Part shown: one piece after another, positions 11,571 through 25,300 of the stretch
How positions within the stretch are numbered: position 1 is the stretch's first letter
Layout: every line of letters begins with the position of its first letter
NCBI GenBank assembly: GCA_034336665.1
Contig: CM067564.1
Span: 43,166,975 to 43,230,974, forward strand
Source of the DNA: Luscinia megarhynchos
Lineage: Eukaryota; Chordata; Aves; Passeriformes; Turdidae
DNA length: 64,000 nt
Direction of reading: 5' to 3'
Notes under the pieces: generated by a model
Told to the model about the DNA's origin: nothing
What the model saw: only the letters and a program-made list of their open reading frames with translations
Database searches by the model: none
Position numbers and translations under genes: made by a program

Positions 11571-13089
11571 AGGATTAAATCCAGCCCTCCATTAACAGCA
11601 CCTTTAATTCCTCCCACTGTAAAAATCCACAATTAACCACCCCAATTCCAGCTGGGAACACCACAGGGGATTTTCAGAGCTGTTTTTCCATCTGACAGGA
11701 TTTTGGCTCCTTCCCAAGGTCTCCATCCAATCTCATCCAGAGGTGCTGGGTGAGGCTCAGCCTCATTTCAGGGCTGCCTCATTTCCCAATTACCAAATTA
11801 TCCCAGTCCAGCCTCTCCTCCCTCTCCATCCCCTCTCCTTTGTCGGGGTTGCTTAGGAACCACTGTGGACATCAGAGCTGCAGCCAGGAGGGTTTCAAGA
11901 TTCCCTGGCTGGAAGCAGCAGGAATCCCCTCCTGGAAAGAGCCTGGATCCCAAGCTCTTGGAGTGATTCCCAAAATTATGGATCTGAGGTTCAATTCCTC
12001 TCTCTTCAAAGAGTCCCTCAAATCCAGAGCAGACAAACCTCACCTGAATTTTTTTTTTTTAAATGGATTGTGGAGAATTCATGGACTTTTTTTTCCAGAA
12101 GGAGGGAATTCTGAGAGAGGAATATTTTCCTTGGAAGGCTGGGATCAGCCACAGCTCCTGCCCTGCTTGCAGCAGGGTTTGCTTTCCTGCCAGGGCCCAT
12201 TTTCCCTGGGAGATGAGGGGAAATCCACACAAACTGATCCCAAAACCCCTGGACCTGGCAGTGGAAGCCAAGCTGTGCTTCCAGAAATTATTCCCATTGA
12301 ACCCCTGGATGAGGTGAGACTCCAATCCTAAATCCATGGATTTGCATCAGAGCTGGAGCCACAAATCCCAACAGGACACCATCCAAAACCCCTCCCTATT
12401 TCCAAATCCCATGAGGATTTTTGAGCTTTAAATCCCAGATTTCCACTGCTCAGCTTTGCTTTTTCCAAGGGCCTTTCTCCAAAGGATGTTCAGGAATTTT
12501 CTGGAGCCCTAAAACCTCTCCCCCCACTCCCACACTGAGATAATTCCAAGGAACTCAATGAGGTTGACCTGACATTTCCAGGGAAATGCTGAGACTCCAT
12601 TCCCAAAATATTCTGGCCCTGCCAAAGCCTGGATGGCAAATCCACAGGGAGCATTTGATTAATCCAATGGGAATTTAAAAAAATTCCAGTTCTCAGTTTC
12701 TCCAAGATTTCTCTGATGGGGAATTTGAGCTGGGTTTAATCTGAGCTCGACCTTAGTCCTGCCTAGAATTCTTCTTACTGGATTTCCACACTTCTTATTG
12801 GATTCCCAAAAGTTGCAGCTCTGAGCTCCTTGAGGAATTGGAATTTTTTAGGGAGAAGCTTGGCTTGGATCCCTTCTGTTTTTCTTGGAGATTTTGGGAT
12901 GGCTCCTTTTATCCTGCCCAGGGAATTCCCAAGTGGAGAAGAAAGTGGGAATTTCTGAAGGTCACAGGGAATTTAGGGCCAGGCCAAAAGGGACCCACCC
13001 ACCTGATCCAGCTGGAAAAAACAGATATTCCCCCTTTTCTCTGCCATTCCCAAAGTTTCCTTCTTCCAGGTGAATAATCCAGAATTCCA
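11571..13089. other. Intergenic DNA between CR1 fragment and COL7A1 3' end
   Basis: No exon, array or strong motif was recognised. There is a poly-T tract near 12049. Confidence 0.35.
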
Positions 13090-13104
13090 TGGCATTGGGA
13101 CACT

Positions 13105-13110
13105 TTTATT
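13105..13110 (-). promoter_or_regulatory. COL7A1: Poly(A) signal AATAAA, probable COL7A1 3' end
   Basis: AATAAA on the minus strand, about 180 nt after the proposed stop at 13290. Without the terminal-exon call it would carry little weight. Confidence 0.4.
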
Positions 13111-13289
13111 TTACAAAAATAAAACTCAGGAATTCTGCCCTTCCCATCTTCCTTTTCCTGAGCATCCAGAGGTTTCCCTCTCCTCATCCCATAATGTCCA
13201 TAATTCCAGTTTTCTTTCTTTCCAACATCTTCATGTTTGTTTTTTCTTGTCCATCCCAGAAGTTTTGGATCTTCCCAGTTCCCTTGGAT

Positions 13290-13322
13290 TTAAATGAAGC
13301 TCTTGGAGCTGCTCATCTCCCT
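13290..13322 (-). CDS. COL7A1: COL7A1 exon w37 (tentative): terminal exon with stop
   Basis: 33 nt, phase 0: REMSSSKSFI and TAA. The acceptor has a pyrimidine tract (CCCTCTTTTTCCC, AAACCAGGCAG). AATAAA lies about 180 nt further on. The human gene also ends with a short tail exon after the Kunitz exon, though of different sequence. Confidence 0.45.
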   Translation of the reverse strand, partial: REMSSSKSFI

Positions 13323-16300
13323 CTGCCTGGTTTGGGAAAAAGAGGGAAGAGGAAAAATGAGACTTTCAGAAGTTGGCTGCAGTTTGGGCTCCCTCTTGGA
13401 ATTCTCAAGCTCACAGTGGCTTGGGAACACCATGGGATTGTCCCATCTCACATCCAAAAAAACCAAATATCCCAATCCTGGCTCAGTCGAGGATCAGCCA
13501 GGAAAAATGGGCACACAGAGGACTCAGGAATTGTCTTGGATTGGGATTAATCCTGGATGGGATTTCCTGCTTGGAAGATCCTGGATGGATTTTGCTGCTC
13601 TGGAAAATCCTCAATGGGATTTTCTGCTCTGGAAAATCCTGGATGGGATTTCCTGCTCTAGAAAATCCCAAATGGGTTTTCCTGTTCTGGAAAATCCTGT
13701 ATGGGATTTCCTGCTCTAAAAATCCTGGATGGATTTTCCTTCTTTGAAAGATCCTGGATGGGTTTAGCTGCTCTGGAAAATCCTGGATGGAACTTCCTGT
13801 TCTGGAAAATCCTGGATGGGATTTCCTGTTCTGGAAAGTCCTGGATGGGTTTAGCTGCTCTGGAAAATCCTGGATGGGATTAGCTGCTCTGGAAAATCCT
13901 GGATGGGATTTTCTGCTCTGGAAAATCCTGGATGGATTTTCCTTCTCTGGAAAATCCTGGATGGGTTTAGCTGCTCTGGAAAATCCTGGATGGGATTTTC
14001 TGCTCTAAAAATCCTGGATGGATTTTCTGCTCTGGAAAATCCTGGATGGATTTTCCTTCTCTGGAAAATCCTGGATGGGTTTAGCTGCTCTGGAAAATCC
14101 TGGATGGGATTTTCTGCTCTAAAAATCCTGGATGGATTTTCCTTCTTTGGAAGATCCTGGATGGGTTTAGCTGCTCTGGAAAATCCTGGATGGAACTTCC
14201 TATTCTGGAAAATCCTGGATGGGTTTAGCTGCTCTGGAAAATCCTGGATGGGTTTTAGCTGCTCTGGAAAATCCTGGATGGATTTTCCTTCTCTGGAAGA
14301 TCCTGGATGGATTTTGCTGCTCTAAAAATCCTGGATGAGTTTAGATTCTCTAGAAAATCCTGGTTGGGTTTTCCCACTCTGGAAAATCCTCAATGGGATT
14401 TCCTGCTCTAAAAATCCTGGACGGATTTTCCCGCTCTGGAAAATCCCGGATGGGATTTCCAGCTCTGGAAAATCCTGAATGGGTTTTCCAGCTCTGTGTT
14501 TTCGCTCCTGGCTGTAGGAAAGGGGGCTTGGGGGAGTTCCCAGCCTTACCTTGGGGCCCCGGCAGCGCCGCTCACACTCCCGCCGCGACGGGAAGCGGTT
14601 GCTGTTCCCTCGGCAGCCCCCGAACAGGAAGGGCCGGCAGGAATTGGTGGGGCTGTGGAAGTACCAGAGCAGGGAGTGGTGCTGGCAGGAGCCCTCATCC
14701 ATGGGCTGCAGGCACAGGGCTGCAGGGAAACACCCAACATCCCCCAGGGATTGGATCCGGGTGGGAAAACACCCAAGAACCATCCAGGGGTTGGATCTGG
14801 GTGGGAAAACACCCCAGAACCATCCAGGGGTTAGTTCTGGGTGGGAAAACACCCCAAAACCATCCAGAGGTTGGATCTGGGTGGGAAAACACCCCAGAAC
14901 CATCCAGGGGTTGAATCCATTCTGGAAAAAACCCCACAATTATCCAGGGGTTGGATTTGTTCTGGAAAACACCCCATAACTATCCAGAGGTTGGATCTGG
15001 GTGGGAAAACACCCCAAAACCATCCAGAGGTTGGATCCACTCTGGAAAACATCCCAAAACCATCCAGGAGTTGGATTTGTTCTGGAAAACACCCCATAAT
15101 CATCCAGAGGTTTAATGCAGGTGGGAATACAACCCACAACCACACAAGGATTGGATTTGCTCTGGAAAATATCCCCAAAACCATCCAGGGATTTGATCCG
15201 GGTGTGAAAACATCCCAAAACCATCCAGGGGCTGGATTTGCTCTGGAAAATATCTCCACACCCACTCAGGGATTGAATCCAAGTGGGAAAACACCCCACA
15301 ACCATCCAGGGATTGGATTTGCTCTGGAAAATATCCCTACAACCATCCAGGGGTTGGATCCAAGTGGGAAAAGGGCACAGTTTGGAAAACAACCCCATAA
15401 CCATCCAAGGGTTGGATCCCACAGTGGACAAAGGAGAGAATCCGAGTGGATTCCCAAAGGGGACAAAGGGAAACATGCAGCTCTGGTTTCCCATAATGGA
15501 AAAATAGAAATATCCAGGAGTGGATTCCCATATTGGAAAAATGGGGATACCCAGGAGTGGACTCCCAGAGGGGACAAAGGGGGACATCCAGGAGTGGATT
15601 CCTAAATTGGAAAAATGGGGACAGCCAGGAGTGGATTCCTAAATTGGAAAATGGGGATATCCAGGAGTGGATTCCTAAATTGGAAAAATGGGGACAGCCA
15701 GGAGTGGATTCCTAAATTGGAAAAATGGGGACAGCCAGGTGTGGATTTTGAGAGGGGACAAAGGAAGGAATCTGAGTGGGTTCCCACAGTGGACAAAGGA
15801 GGGAATCTGAGTGGATACCCAAAGGGGACAAAGGGGAACATTCAGCACTGGATTCCCATATTGGAAAAATGGGGATACCCAGGAGTGGATTCCCATATTG
15901 GAAAAATGGGGATACCCAGGAGTGGACTCCCAGAGGGGACAAAGGGGGAAATCCAGCTCTGGATTCCCAGAGTGGGATGAGCTCTGTGTTGCTCCATCAC
16001 CCATCCTGTGATTCCCACCACGGTGACCCCTGACCTTTCCCAAGGGATGGTTAAACCCTGCATTCCAGGTGGGATATTTTCACAGGAATGTTTGCACACA
16101 GGGAATTCCAGGAGGATCCTTTTTCTGGATCAAACCCCCTCCAGTTCCTTCACCACCAGCTCAAACCCAGCTGCTTTAAGCCAAGCCCAAGCTGAGATTT
16201 AACCTCGTGTAACTCCTTCAGTGCCACATCCCTTGATCCCGAGGCCAAGCAGCCCTTTCCCACCTGGGAAGTGACTTCCCTAAATGCCACTTAATTCCCT

Positions 16301-19300
16301 GCTTTTCACCTGGTAATTGGCTGTCTGCTTCTGGCTGAGAGGTTCCCATTGTCTGCCGTGCCCAAGCTGGGAGGGAGAAAAAAAAAAAAAAAACAAAACC
16401 AAGGAAATCACACGGAATGAGGGGCATGCAAACAAATTATCCTGCATTTCAACCAAGATCCTCGGAGCCTTCCGTGGCTAACGAGTTCTCCTAATAAATG
16501 TCACGGAGCAACCGGCCAGGGGCAGCGAGGAACCGGCGGCAATAAAACCCTTAATGGTGTTAAACAACTCCGTGGGAAAGGTTGGGCGTTCGTCAGAGAA
16601 AATGGAAGTGCTTGTGGCTGTTTGTTGGAGATAAATGCCAGGCTGGAGCTGGGGAGGCTGGGGAAAGCCGGGAGCCATTGGAATCTGGCGGGGCTGCAGA
16701 ATCCTGTTAGCATTTGGCGCTCGTCACTTAGCGCGGGGATTTATGAGCCCTCCTGCCCCAGCCCAGCTCTTAATGGGATTGTTGGCTGCTGCTGTGATTC
16801 AATAACACCTGGAACGTCCCATCCATCTGATCCCCAGCGCTGCCGGGGCATAAATCGAGTTTAGATCCAGATGGAGACTCTGACGTCGGGCACAGGCGTG
16901 AGGAGGGGAGGGAGGGTGGTTGGGGTTTGGTTCTAGGCTTGGCTGGGTTCTTTGGGATTTGTTCATTCCATACATGGGGCCATCACCAATAGGTTTGACT
17001 CAAAACCCTTCCCAAAGCTCCTAAAGCTCTTCCCAAAGCTCTCTGTCTTGGGGAGCCATGGAATCATAGACTATGAGCTTGGGATTGGGTGATCCTTAAA
17101 GTCCTTTTCAACCCAAACCATTCCATGTCCCAAACTGGAAGGGTCTGTAAAAACTCTGGAATCCAAATCTCCATTGGATTCCTTGCCCTGTAATTGGGTG
17201 ATTTTTAAGGCTCTTCCATCCCAAACCATTCCATGTCCCAAACTGGAAACTGGGCTGTAAAAACCCCAGAATCCAAATCTCTGTTGGACTCCCAGCCTTG
17301 GAATTGGATAGTTTTTAAGATCCTTTCCATCCCAAATCATTCCATGTCCCAAACTGGAAGGGTCTGTAAAGACCCGAGAATCCAAATTCCCATTGGACTC
17401 CTTGCCCTGGAATTGGATAATTTTTAAGTCCCTTCCATCCCAAACCATTCCACATCCCAAATTAGAAGGGATTAATAAAGACCATTGAGTCCAACTTTCT
17501 GTTGGACTCCTTGCCTTGGAATTGGATGATTTTTAAGGCTCTTCCATCCCAAACCATTCCATGTTCCAAATTGTAAAGGGGGCTGTAAAAACTCCAAATC
17601 TCTGTTGGACCCCTTGGCCTGGAATTGGATAATTTTTAAGGCTCTTCCATCCCAAACCATTCCACATCCCAAGCTGAAAGGAAGGACATGGAGTCCAACT
17701 CCCTCCCTGGAATTTGGAGCATTGAGACCTCCCCTACAGGATATTTTTGGGGTGACAAAGAGGATTTAATGGCAGTGGTCAAATTTAATTAAGCCCCACA
17801 AACCCCCAGGCTGGGAAATCATTCCACAGCTCCATCCACCTAATTTGGAAGGAATTCCCAAACTTGCATCCCATAATAAACACCCACACCTATAAACTGT
17901 AGGACAACACCACAGCTATTTTGGGGAGTAAAGGTGACAACACTGGGGCGACTTGTTCAGTATAATGGGATTTTTAAATTATTCTGAATTATTTTCCTGG
18001 CTGTGCCATCCAGAAAAAAAATTATTTTTCTGCTGTACCTGTCCTGAAGTTTGGATTTTGAGGAACCCTGCACAATTCCCTCAATTTCCCCCTGTTTTGT
18101 TTTCCCTCTCTCCCAGAAATCCAGGTGGAAATCCAAGCCCTGATGAGGGATCAGGAGGTCCATGGGTGGCTCTTGCCTTGCTGATCTGGCTCTTCCCTCA
18201 TGGAAAACACAAACAGGAACAGATCCTGTTGCTATTCCCTGAGTTTTAAACTGTGGTCTTACCCTTTATTAAAATGTTCATGAGGCCCTGGACAGAAATA
18301 ATCTGAGATGAGTGTTTGGTCTCAGAGATGCCATTTCTGCCTGGCTGGAAGTTTTACTGGAATTTGCCAAGGATGTGGTGGGAAAAAATGGCACAAAAAT
18401 CAGCCTGGAAACAGCTGCCTCCTCCCAGCCTTTCAAAAGGAATCCTTTGGAAGGTTTGGGATCACCACTGATCCCATGAATATTTTGATTTTCCTCATTG
18501 TCAGCTCAGTGGGAATCCCATCCCTGCCTCATTCCTGCCCAATTCCAGGGAAGAGGATTTATGGGATGCTCCAGAGGATTCCATGGTTGGAAAGATGGGA
18601 GGGAGGCAGCAGAACTCACCTGGAAGGAGGGGAGGAGGCTCCATGGAAAGCTTCACTGGGGTCTCCAATGGGGTTGTGCCAAGATTTTCTTCCCAATTTC
18701 CACCATTCCCAGTGGATTCCCGAGGCTGGGAGTATCCTTGGAGCTGCCTATGGGCTTCCAGACCTGTGGATTGAGCATCCCTGAGGATAAATCTGATTTT
18801 TTTGGGGTCTCCAGGCTCCGTGGACCATTGGATTTGAGGGTTCCATGAGTCCTGGAGCTCATCCTGGGCATGGTTTGGGGTGGTGGAGCAATCCTGGGAT
18901 TTTGTGGGCAGGGATTGGGATTTCTGTGGGTTCAGATTTAAAAACTGGGAGTCAGGAAGGGGTTTGATCATGTCCTGGAGGAAAGGGTGAAATCCAGAGG
19001 GTCCAGGTGTCCCTCTAATCCCTCAGATTCCTCTCAGGAAAACCCAATCCCTCCAAACCAGGATCCAAAAACTGCTGGTGATCCAACATTTTCCAGGAAA
19101 AAAAAGCATTAATTCCCAAAAACAACATTTCACTTGCAGTTTCAGGCTGCTTTGGGGCAAGGAGAAAATCCTTTCCTGCATGAATTCCCAGCCTTACCCT
19201 TTTCCATGGACTTCCTTCCCAACTCACCTCCACAACCTGCAGGCAGAAGAGACAGGGAAGAGTTTGTTTGCCACTTTTATTTTTCCAGCATAAATAAGAT

Positions 19301-22300
19301 TTTTTCAAGGAAATAATTATTTTTTATGGATTATTTTCCATCCCTTTCCCCCCTCTCTTTTCAAGGATCCAAATGCTTCCTATCAACTCCAGTGAGAGTG
19401 AACCTAAAAATCTTCCATATCCATAGGGAAAGCCAGGGAATGGGGCAGGAAGGTTCTGCTGGATCTCAAATAAATGGATTTCTGCAGGACAAGGAAAGCA
19501 AGACCCCAAAAATTTTTAGTGTTGGGATTCCAAGATAAAATCATCCCAAATTTTTAAAAATTTTGTTTTTCAGGATCTCAAATAAATGGATTTCTGCAGG
19601 GCAAGCAAAGCAAGACCCTAAAAAATTTCTATGTTGGGATTCTGGGATAAAATCATCCCAAATTTTTAAAAGGTTTGTTTTGCTGGATCTCAAATAAATG
19701 CATTTCTGCAGGGCAAGGAAAGCAAGACCCCAAAAAATTAAATGTTGGAATTCCAAGATAAAACCATCCCAAATTTTTAAAAATTTTGTTTTGTGCTGGT
19801 GGTAGAGAGGAGAATTTTGCTGTGGGAGAGGAGAATTCTGAGTGCCAAGAAATGCCACAAAAAAATGGGAATTAAAAGTTTCAGTGAGCTCCAAACTTCC
19901 CTCCACGACCCAGCACCTTCCCAATCCACGAGGAAATTTGGGAAAGATCTGCTGACAAAACCAAATGGGAAGAGAGAGGGGGGTTAAAGGATAAAAATGA
20001 AGAATTCCAGGAAGTCAGGAATCTGGAATTCCACGTTCTCCTGCTGTTGCTGGGTGACATTTTCAAGTGTGCTGGCACAGAAACAGCTCCAATTTAGCTG
20101 CTGGCAGGGTCACCACGAGGCCAACTCACCACAAATCCCTCTCATCTCGCTCCTGAGCAATTCCTTCACCTCTTCCTCCTGTGCCAGAGTGGGAAAAGGC
20201 AATTTAGGGATGAATTCCAACCCCAGCATCACCTCCCTGCTTGTCCCACCCAGGTGGAGCCACCTCGTTTGGGGTGGAAGCAGAGCGGGGATTTGGTGTC
20301 ATGAGGTTCAAAATTTGAAGATTTGGGGCTCATTCCCTCTGAAAATTCCTGGTTTTCCTGCAGCCAGATCCTCTGGCCACAAAGAATTGAGATCCCAACT
20401 CAAGTGTACCTCAAATCTGGGCTGGCTTTCCAAGGAGTGTCCCCACCCTCCTGGATTGTCCACCCAAGGTGAAGCCACCTCATTTTGGGTGCAATATCAG
20501 AGATCTGGTGTGATGGTGAGCTCTGTTCAAGGTTTGCACTTAATTCCCTCTGGAAATTCCTGGTTTTCCTGCAGCCAGCTCCTCTGGCCATGAGGAATTG
20601 AGATCCCAACCCATGTCACACCTCAAACCTGGGCTGGCTTTCCAAGGAGTGTCCCCACCCTCCTGGATTGTCCCCCTGAGATGAAGCCACCTTATTTTGG
20701 GTGCAATATCAGAGATCTGGTGTGATGGTGAGCTCTGTTCAAGATTTGTGGCTCATTCTGTCTGGAAATTCCTGGTTTTCCTGCAGCCAGCTCCTCTGGC
20801 CATGAGGAATGAGATCCCAACCCATGTGTACCTCAAATCTGGGCTGGCTTTCCAAGGAGTGTCCCCACCCTCCTGGAATTGTCCCCAAAGCCACAATTCC
20901 CCAAACTTCCCTGAGCTCTGAAAAGCCATGGAGCCACCTGCATCCAAATTATCCCCTTGGGATGGAGCTGTGGGACCACATTTGATGGTTTTGGAGCTGC
21001 ACCCCCTCCTGTTTCCTCTGCCTCTTTCCCAGCCAAGGCTGCTCCCCATGGAATGAAAATTCCAATCTCATGGATTTGGAGCCCATCCTTCATCCCTGGG
21101 ACAGCCAACAGCCACTGATCCCATTGGGAATCTTTCCATCACTTCTTATCCTTCATGGAATTCCAAATTTTGGGATATTTTCCATGTAGGGAGCTGGAAT
21201 TTTCAGCAGCCCAAATTAAAGAGATCCTTTCCCACAATGCCCCTGCTAAAATTAATCCTGCTTGGAAAATTAATCCACACCCTGGAAAAATGGGAAATTT
21301 GTGTCACAAAACATTCTGGAAATTTTTGTGGCACAAAATCCAGGATGATAGAGGGAGCTGCAAGAGGAATTTTGCTCCATGTGGCTCAACCCCCTCCTTG
21401 TTCCTCGGGATTTAGAAGCTCTGGGCAGCAGCTTTTCCCTAAAGGCTTTGAAAAAGGGGCACAATTCCCTCTCCTGCTTTTCCTCAGGGCTGGATCATCC
21501 CTGGAGCACCGATCCTGTTGGCCAAGCATGAACTGGGAGTTGTGGGAAAGATGAGGGAGGAAAAATCTGCCCTAAAGGGGGTTTAGGCTTGGCTTTGCAT
21601 CCCTGGGTATCACCAGCAGCCTCATTTCCCAGATATTCTCAGAGCAAACCCATTTCTCAGCATTCCCCTCCTCCCCTCAGCCTCTTAGGGCTGATTTTCT
21701 CTATTTTTCCCCCTGTAATGAGAAATGATTTTGGGTGAAAGCACTCACAGAAAGGCCTGGATCTCCCTTGGCTCCTTTCTGCCCAGCAGGACCATTTTCC
21801 CCCTGTTGAAAACACTTTGATCATTACCAAATCTCCAGAGATTGCCCATGAAATGCTCTGGGAATTAGTTGCTCCTGAGGGATGAGAGTTTGGGAGGGAG
21901 GTGGGCAAAAAGCCTCACGTGTTTTCCTGTAAATTTTAGGGATATCTGTAAGTAGCTCATCCAGATCCTGGATTTTTTGGGAGCTCAGCCCCCTGACAAT
22001 GTGGATTTTAACACTTAAGTCAGGTTTAAGAGGTTGGATACATGGAGAGGATCTGGCCTGCACAGAATCTTTGGGAAATCAGCTCAAGCAGATTTAAAAC
22101 TGGAGTTGCAATTCCAACTTCCAATTAATTCCAATTTCCTCAGTGCTGGAAAAATGGGAAAACCAGGAGATGTTGAGCTTTGTCAGCAAGGGATAAAAAC
22201 ACCCTGACAGATTTTCCACTCAGAACTGCTGGAAACTGGATTTGTGCATTAAGGCTACTCAAAAATATTAAAGGACAAGGAGCACAAGAAGGATGATCCC

Positions 22301-25300
22301 AATTAAAGCTGGGAGGATCATTTTTCTCAATCCACACTCGCTTCCAGTGCCAGGAAAAATCAGATTATCCACCAGCAGCACATGGAGTTAAAGCAGTGCC
22401 ACTCCTGACCCTAAAATCCCTTTGGGATTTGCAGGGTGTGGGGATTGACCCCAGACAGGTTGGGATTGGGATCTGAAGCTCTTGTTGGAATTCTCTGCTG
22501 AGCAGAGAATTAATTAATTAATTAATTGCACATTAATTACTGATTATTGGTTCATTCCTGCTCTGCCTCGAGGACGTGCTGATCCAAAGCTGGATGTTTT
22601 CCCAAAGGAATCTTCCCCCAGGCAGAAATTTGAGCAGCAAAATTGCCTGGAATTCAGGATTCCAATGTCTCTGCTCTTGCTGTAAGATTTGGAAAGCTGA
22701 GAAATGAAAACCTGGAAGATCCAAGGCTCACCCAAGCCCAATCTGGAATTTTGGGATGTGCTGAACCCCATGATCATTCCCATACTGACCACTTCTCCTT
22801 TTGGCCCATCCATGCCTGGGGGTCCCTGGAGGCAGAGCTGGGATCTCCCTCTTTTCCCTGGTGGACCCTGGAGAGGAAAAGGAGATTTCAGGCAGCACTC
22901 CCAGAAATATCCCACTTTTTTTTTGGAATTTTCCCCCTAAAACCCAACCTGGCCATCAGTAGAAGACACTCAGGTGTTTTCCAGATGGGATCAGCACTTT
23001 GGAATTTTTTCCCTCTGTCCCAACCCCACAAGGCATTCCTGGAGTTTCTCCTTTAATTCCAGAGAAGCCAAAGGAGCAGTGTGGGTGGAAAAAGTGGCAC
23101 CTCACAGCCTCTCTTTAATCAGTGTCCAAAAAAAAAAAAAAAAAAAAAAAGTCATTTATTATCCCAGACAGGCTTTTCTGGGCTTGCTAATGACATCAAA
23201 AATTCCAGCCTTTTTAAATATCCATGAGGGAATCTGGTACCTTACAGCTCCCTCCTCCCTCCTGTGATTCCTTTGATTTATTTTTCATGGCAAGGCACAG
23301 CCTGGGGAGCAAGAAAAGGAAGAATAATTTTGTTTCTATGGGCTGGAGGGGGATTTGATCCATATTTTATTGTTCTGGAAGGACCTTTTTCCACCTTCTT
23401 CCTATAAGCACTCTTCAAAATTCCTTTTAAAGATCCCTGTCACACTCCCAGCATCTTTATTCAGTGACTTCAAGCTCTTATTTTTAAGGAAGATGCCAAT
23501 TTCCAGGGGTATTTTCCAGGTAAAATTCAGCTTCTATCAGGCAAATCAGCAGGGAGAAAATCCAAGTCTCCTTGGGGGATAAAAAAAGAAATATTTGGGG
23601 GGGAAAAGAAGAAAAATTAAAGTTGATTTGGAGATAAAAAAATAAATTGTGAATTGCTGGATGTGGATTGAGTTCCTTGCTCATCTTTTCTGCTCTGCAT
23701 CCCTCTGTTCTTGCCTTAAATCCATTTTTTTGTGAATTCCATGGGATCACACATTTTTTGTCTTTCTGAAGAGCAGCCTCGTGTTCTGATCAACATCTCC
23801 CATTCCAGATATTGATATTGTAGGTTTTAATTACTTACTTAATTAAAACATTATTTTTCATGTGGAATTTGCCAAAATCCTGTCGAAATTTGATCCTGAT
23901 GGGGCTGATGTGGTGTAAAAGTTGTCAATCTTTTGGTTTTTTGGGAAAAATGTAGGAAAATTCTGCTGGAATGAGGTGGAATAGAGATTTTTTAGCAACC
24001 CATCCATGTCAGAATTTCTGCAGAGATCTGCAGGATAAGGAGATCTTGGAGATCCAGACTCATTCAGATTTTCCCAGAAAACTGGGAATTGTCCCAACTT
24101 CCATCCTCCAAAATCCAAATTATTGCTGTCATTGTCAGGAATCCACCAGGATTTATGGATAAAATTTGGTTTTTCAGGTTATTTTATTCAATTATTCCAT
24201 TTATTTTCAGGTTATTTTATTTAATTATTATTTTATTTATATTTTATTTTATTAAACTTTTCTTTTCTTCTTGGATCTTCCAAGTAATTTTTTGTATTCT
24301 TTAATCCAAGCCTGAAACTCTCCCAGCAAATGGAGGAAATTTTAATTTCCAACCTTTTTTTTTCACTTTGGAAAGTTCTTTATTTCTCGAAGCTGCCTCA
24401 AGAAAACTTCCAGGGCAGGGTGATCCTGCTCATGGATGGAATTAACATCTCATTTCCCAGGATATTTTTTTTTTCCCCCCAGTGTTTCTAAAGGTGCCTG
24501 GCGTGGCTGGAATGCAAAAATATTCATTAAAAACGGGAGCTGAGAGGCAGCAGCTCCTTCCCAAGCCTTGGCATCCTGATCCTGGGATAATTAACGACCT
24601 GGTGTCCTGATCACTTGGAATTATTGCTCCGTGGAGAGGTCACATCTGCCCGAGGAGGGGAAATCTGGGGAGAGGAGTGAAATGGGGGATGGAGATCCTG
24701 TGGGATGAGGGAATGGGGACATGGGGACACTGCAGGGGGGCTGGGCCACACCAGAGTGTCCAGGGTGCATCTCTGTGGGGTTGGGGATCTGTGGGATTCC
24801 TGTGGGATTTGGGATCTGTGGGATTTGGGATCTGTGGGGTTCCTATGGGATTGGGGATCTGTGGGATTTGGGATCTGCTGGGATTCCTGTGGGATTTGGA
24901 TCTGTGGGATTGGGGATCTGTGGGATGGATTCCTATGTGATTGGGGATCTGTGGGATTGGGGATCTGTGGGATTCCTGTGGGATTTGGGATCTGTGGGAT
25001 TTGGGATCTGTGGGATTCCTGTGGGATTGGGCATCTGTGGAATTCCTGTGGGATTTGGGATCTGCAGGATTCTTGTGGGATTTGGGATCTGTGGGATTTG
25101 GGACCTGTGGGATTCCTGTGGGATTTGGGATCTGTGGGATTCCTGTGGGGTTGGAGATCTGTGGGATTCCTGAGGGATTTGGGATCTGTGGGATTCCTGT
25201 GGGATTTGGGATCTGTGGGATTTGGGATCTGTGGGATTCCTGTGGGATTGGGCATCTGTGGAATTCCTGTGGGATTTGGGATCTGCAGGATTCTTGTGGG

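Noticed and set aside
14550..14719. COL28A1 or COL6A3 as alternatives for the Kunitz-ending collagen
   Set aside because: The hinge, the interruptions, the NC2 Cys-x-Cys and the urocortin neighbour fit COL7A1; no von Willebrand A domain lies between helix and Kunitz as in COL28A1 or COL6A3.
14322..15605. Possible CRISPR-like spaced repeats
   Set aside because: Repeats are degenerate, lack constant-length unique spacers, and the genome is vertebrate; they are minisatellites F and G.
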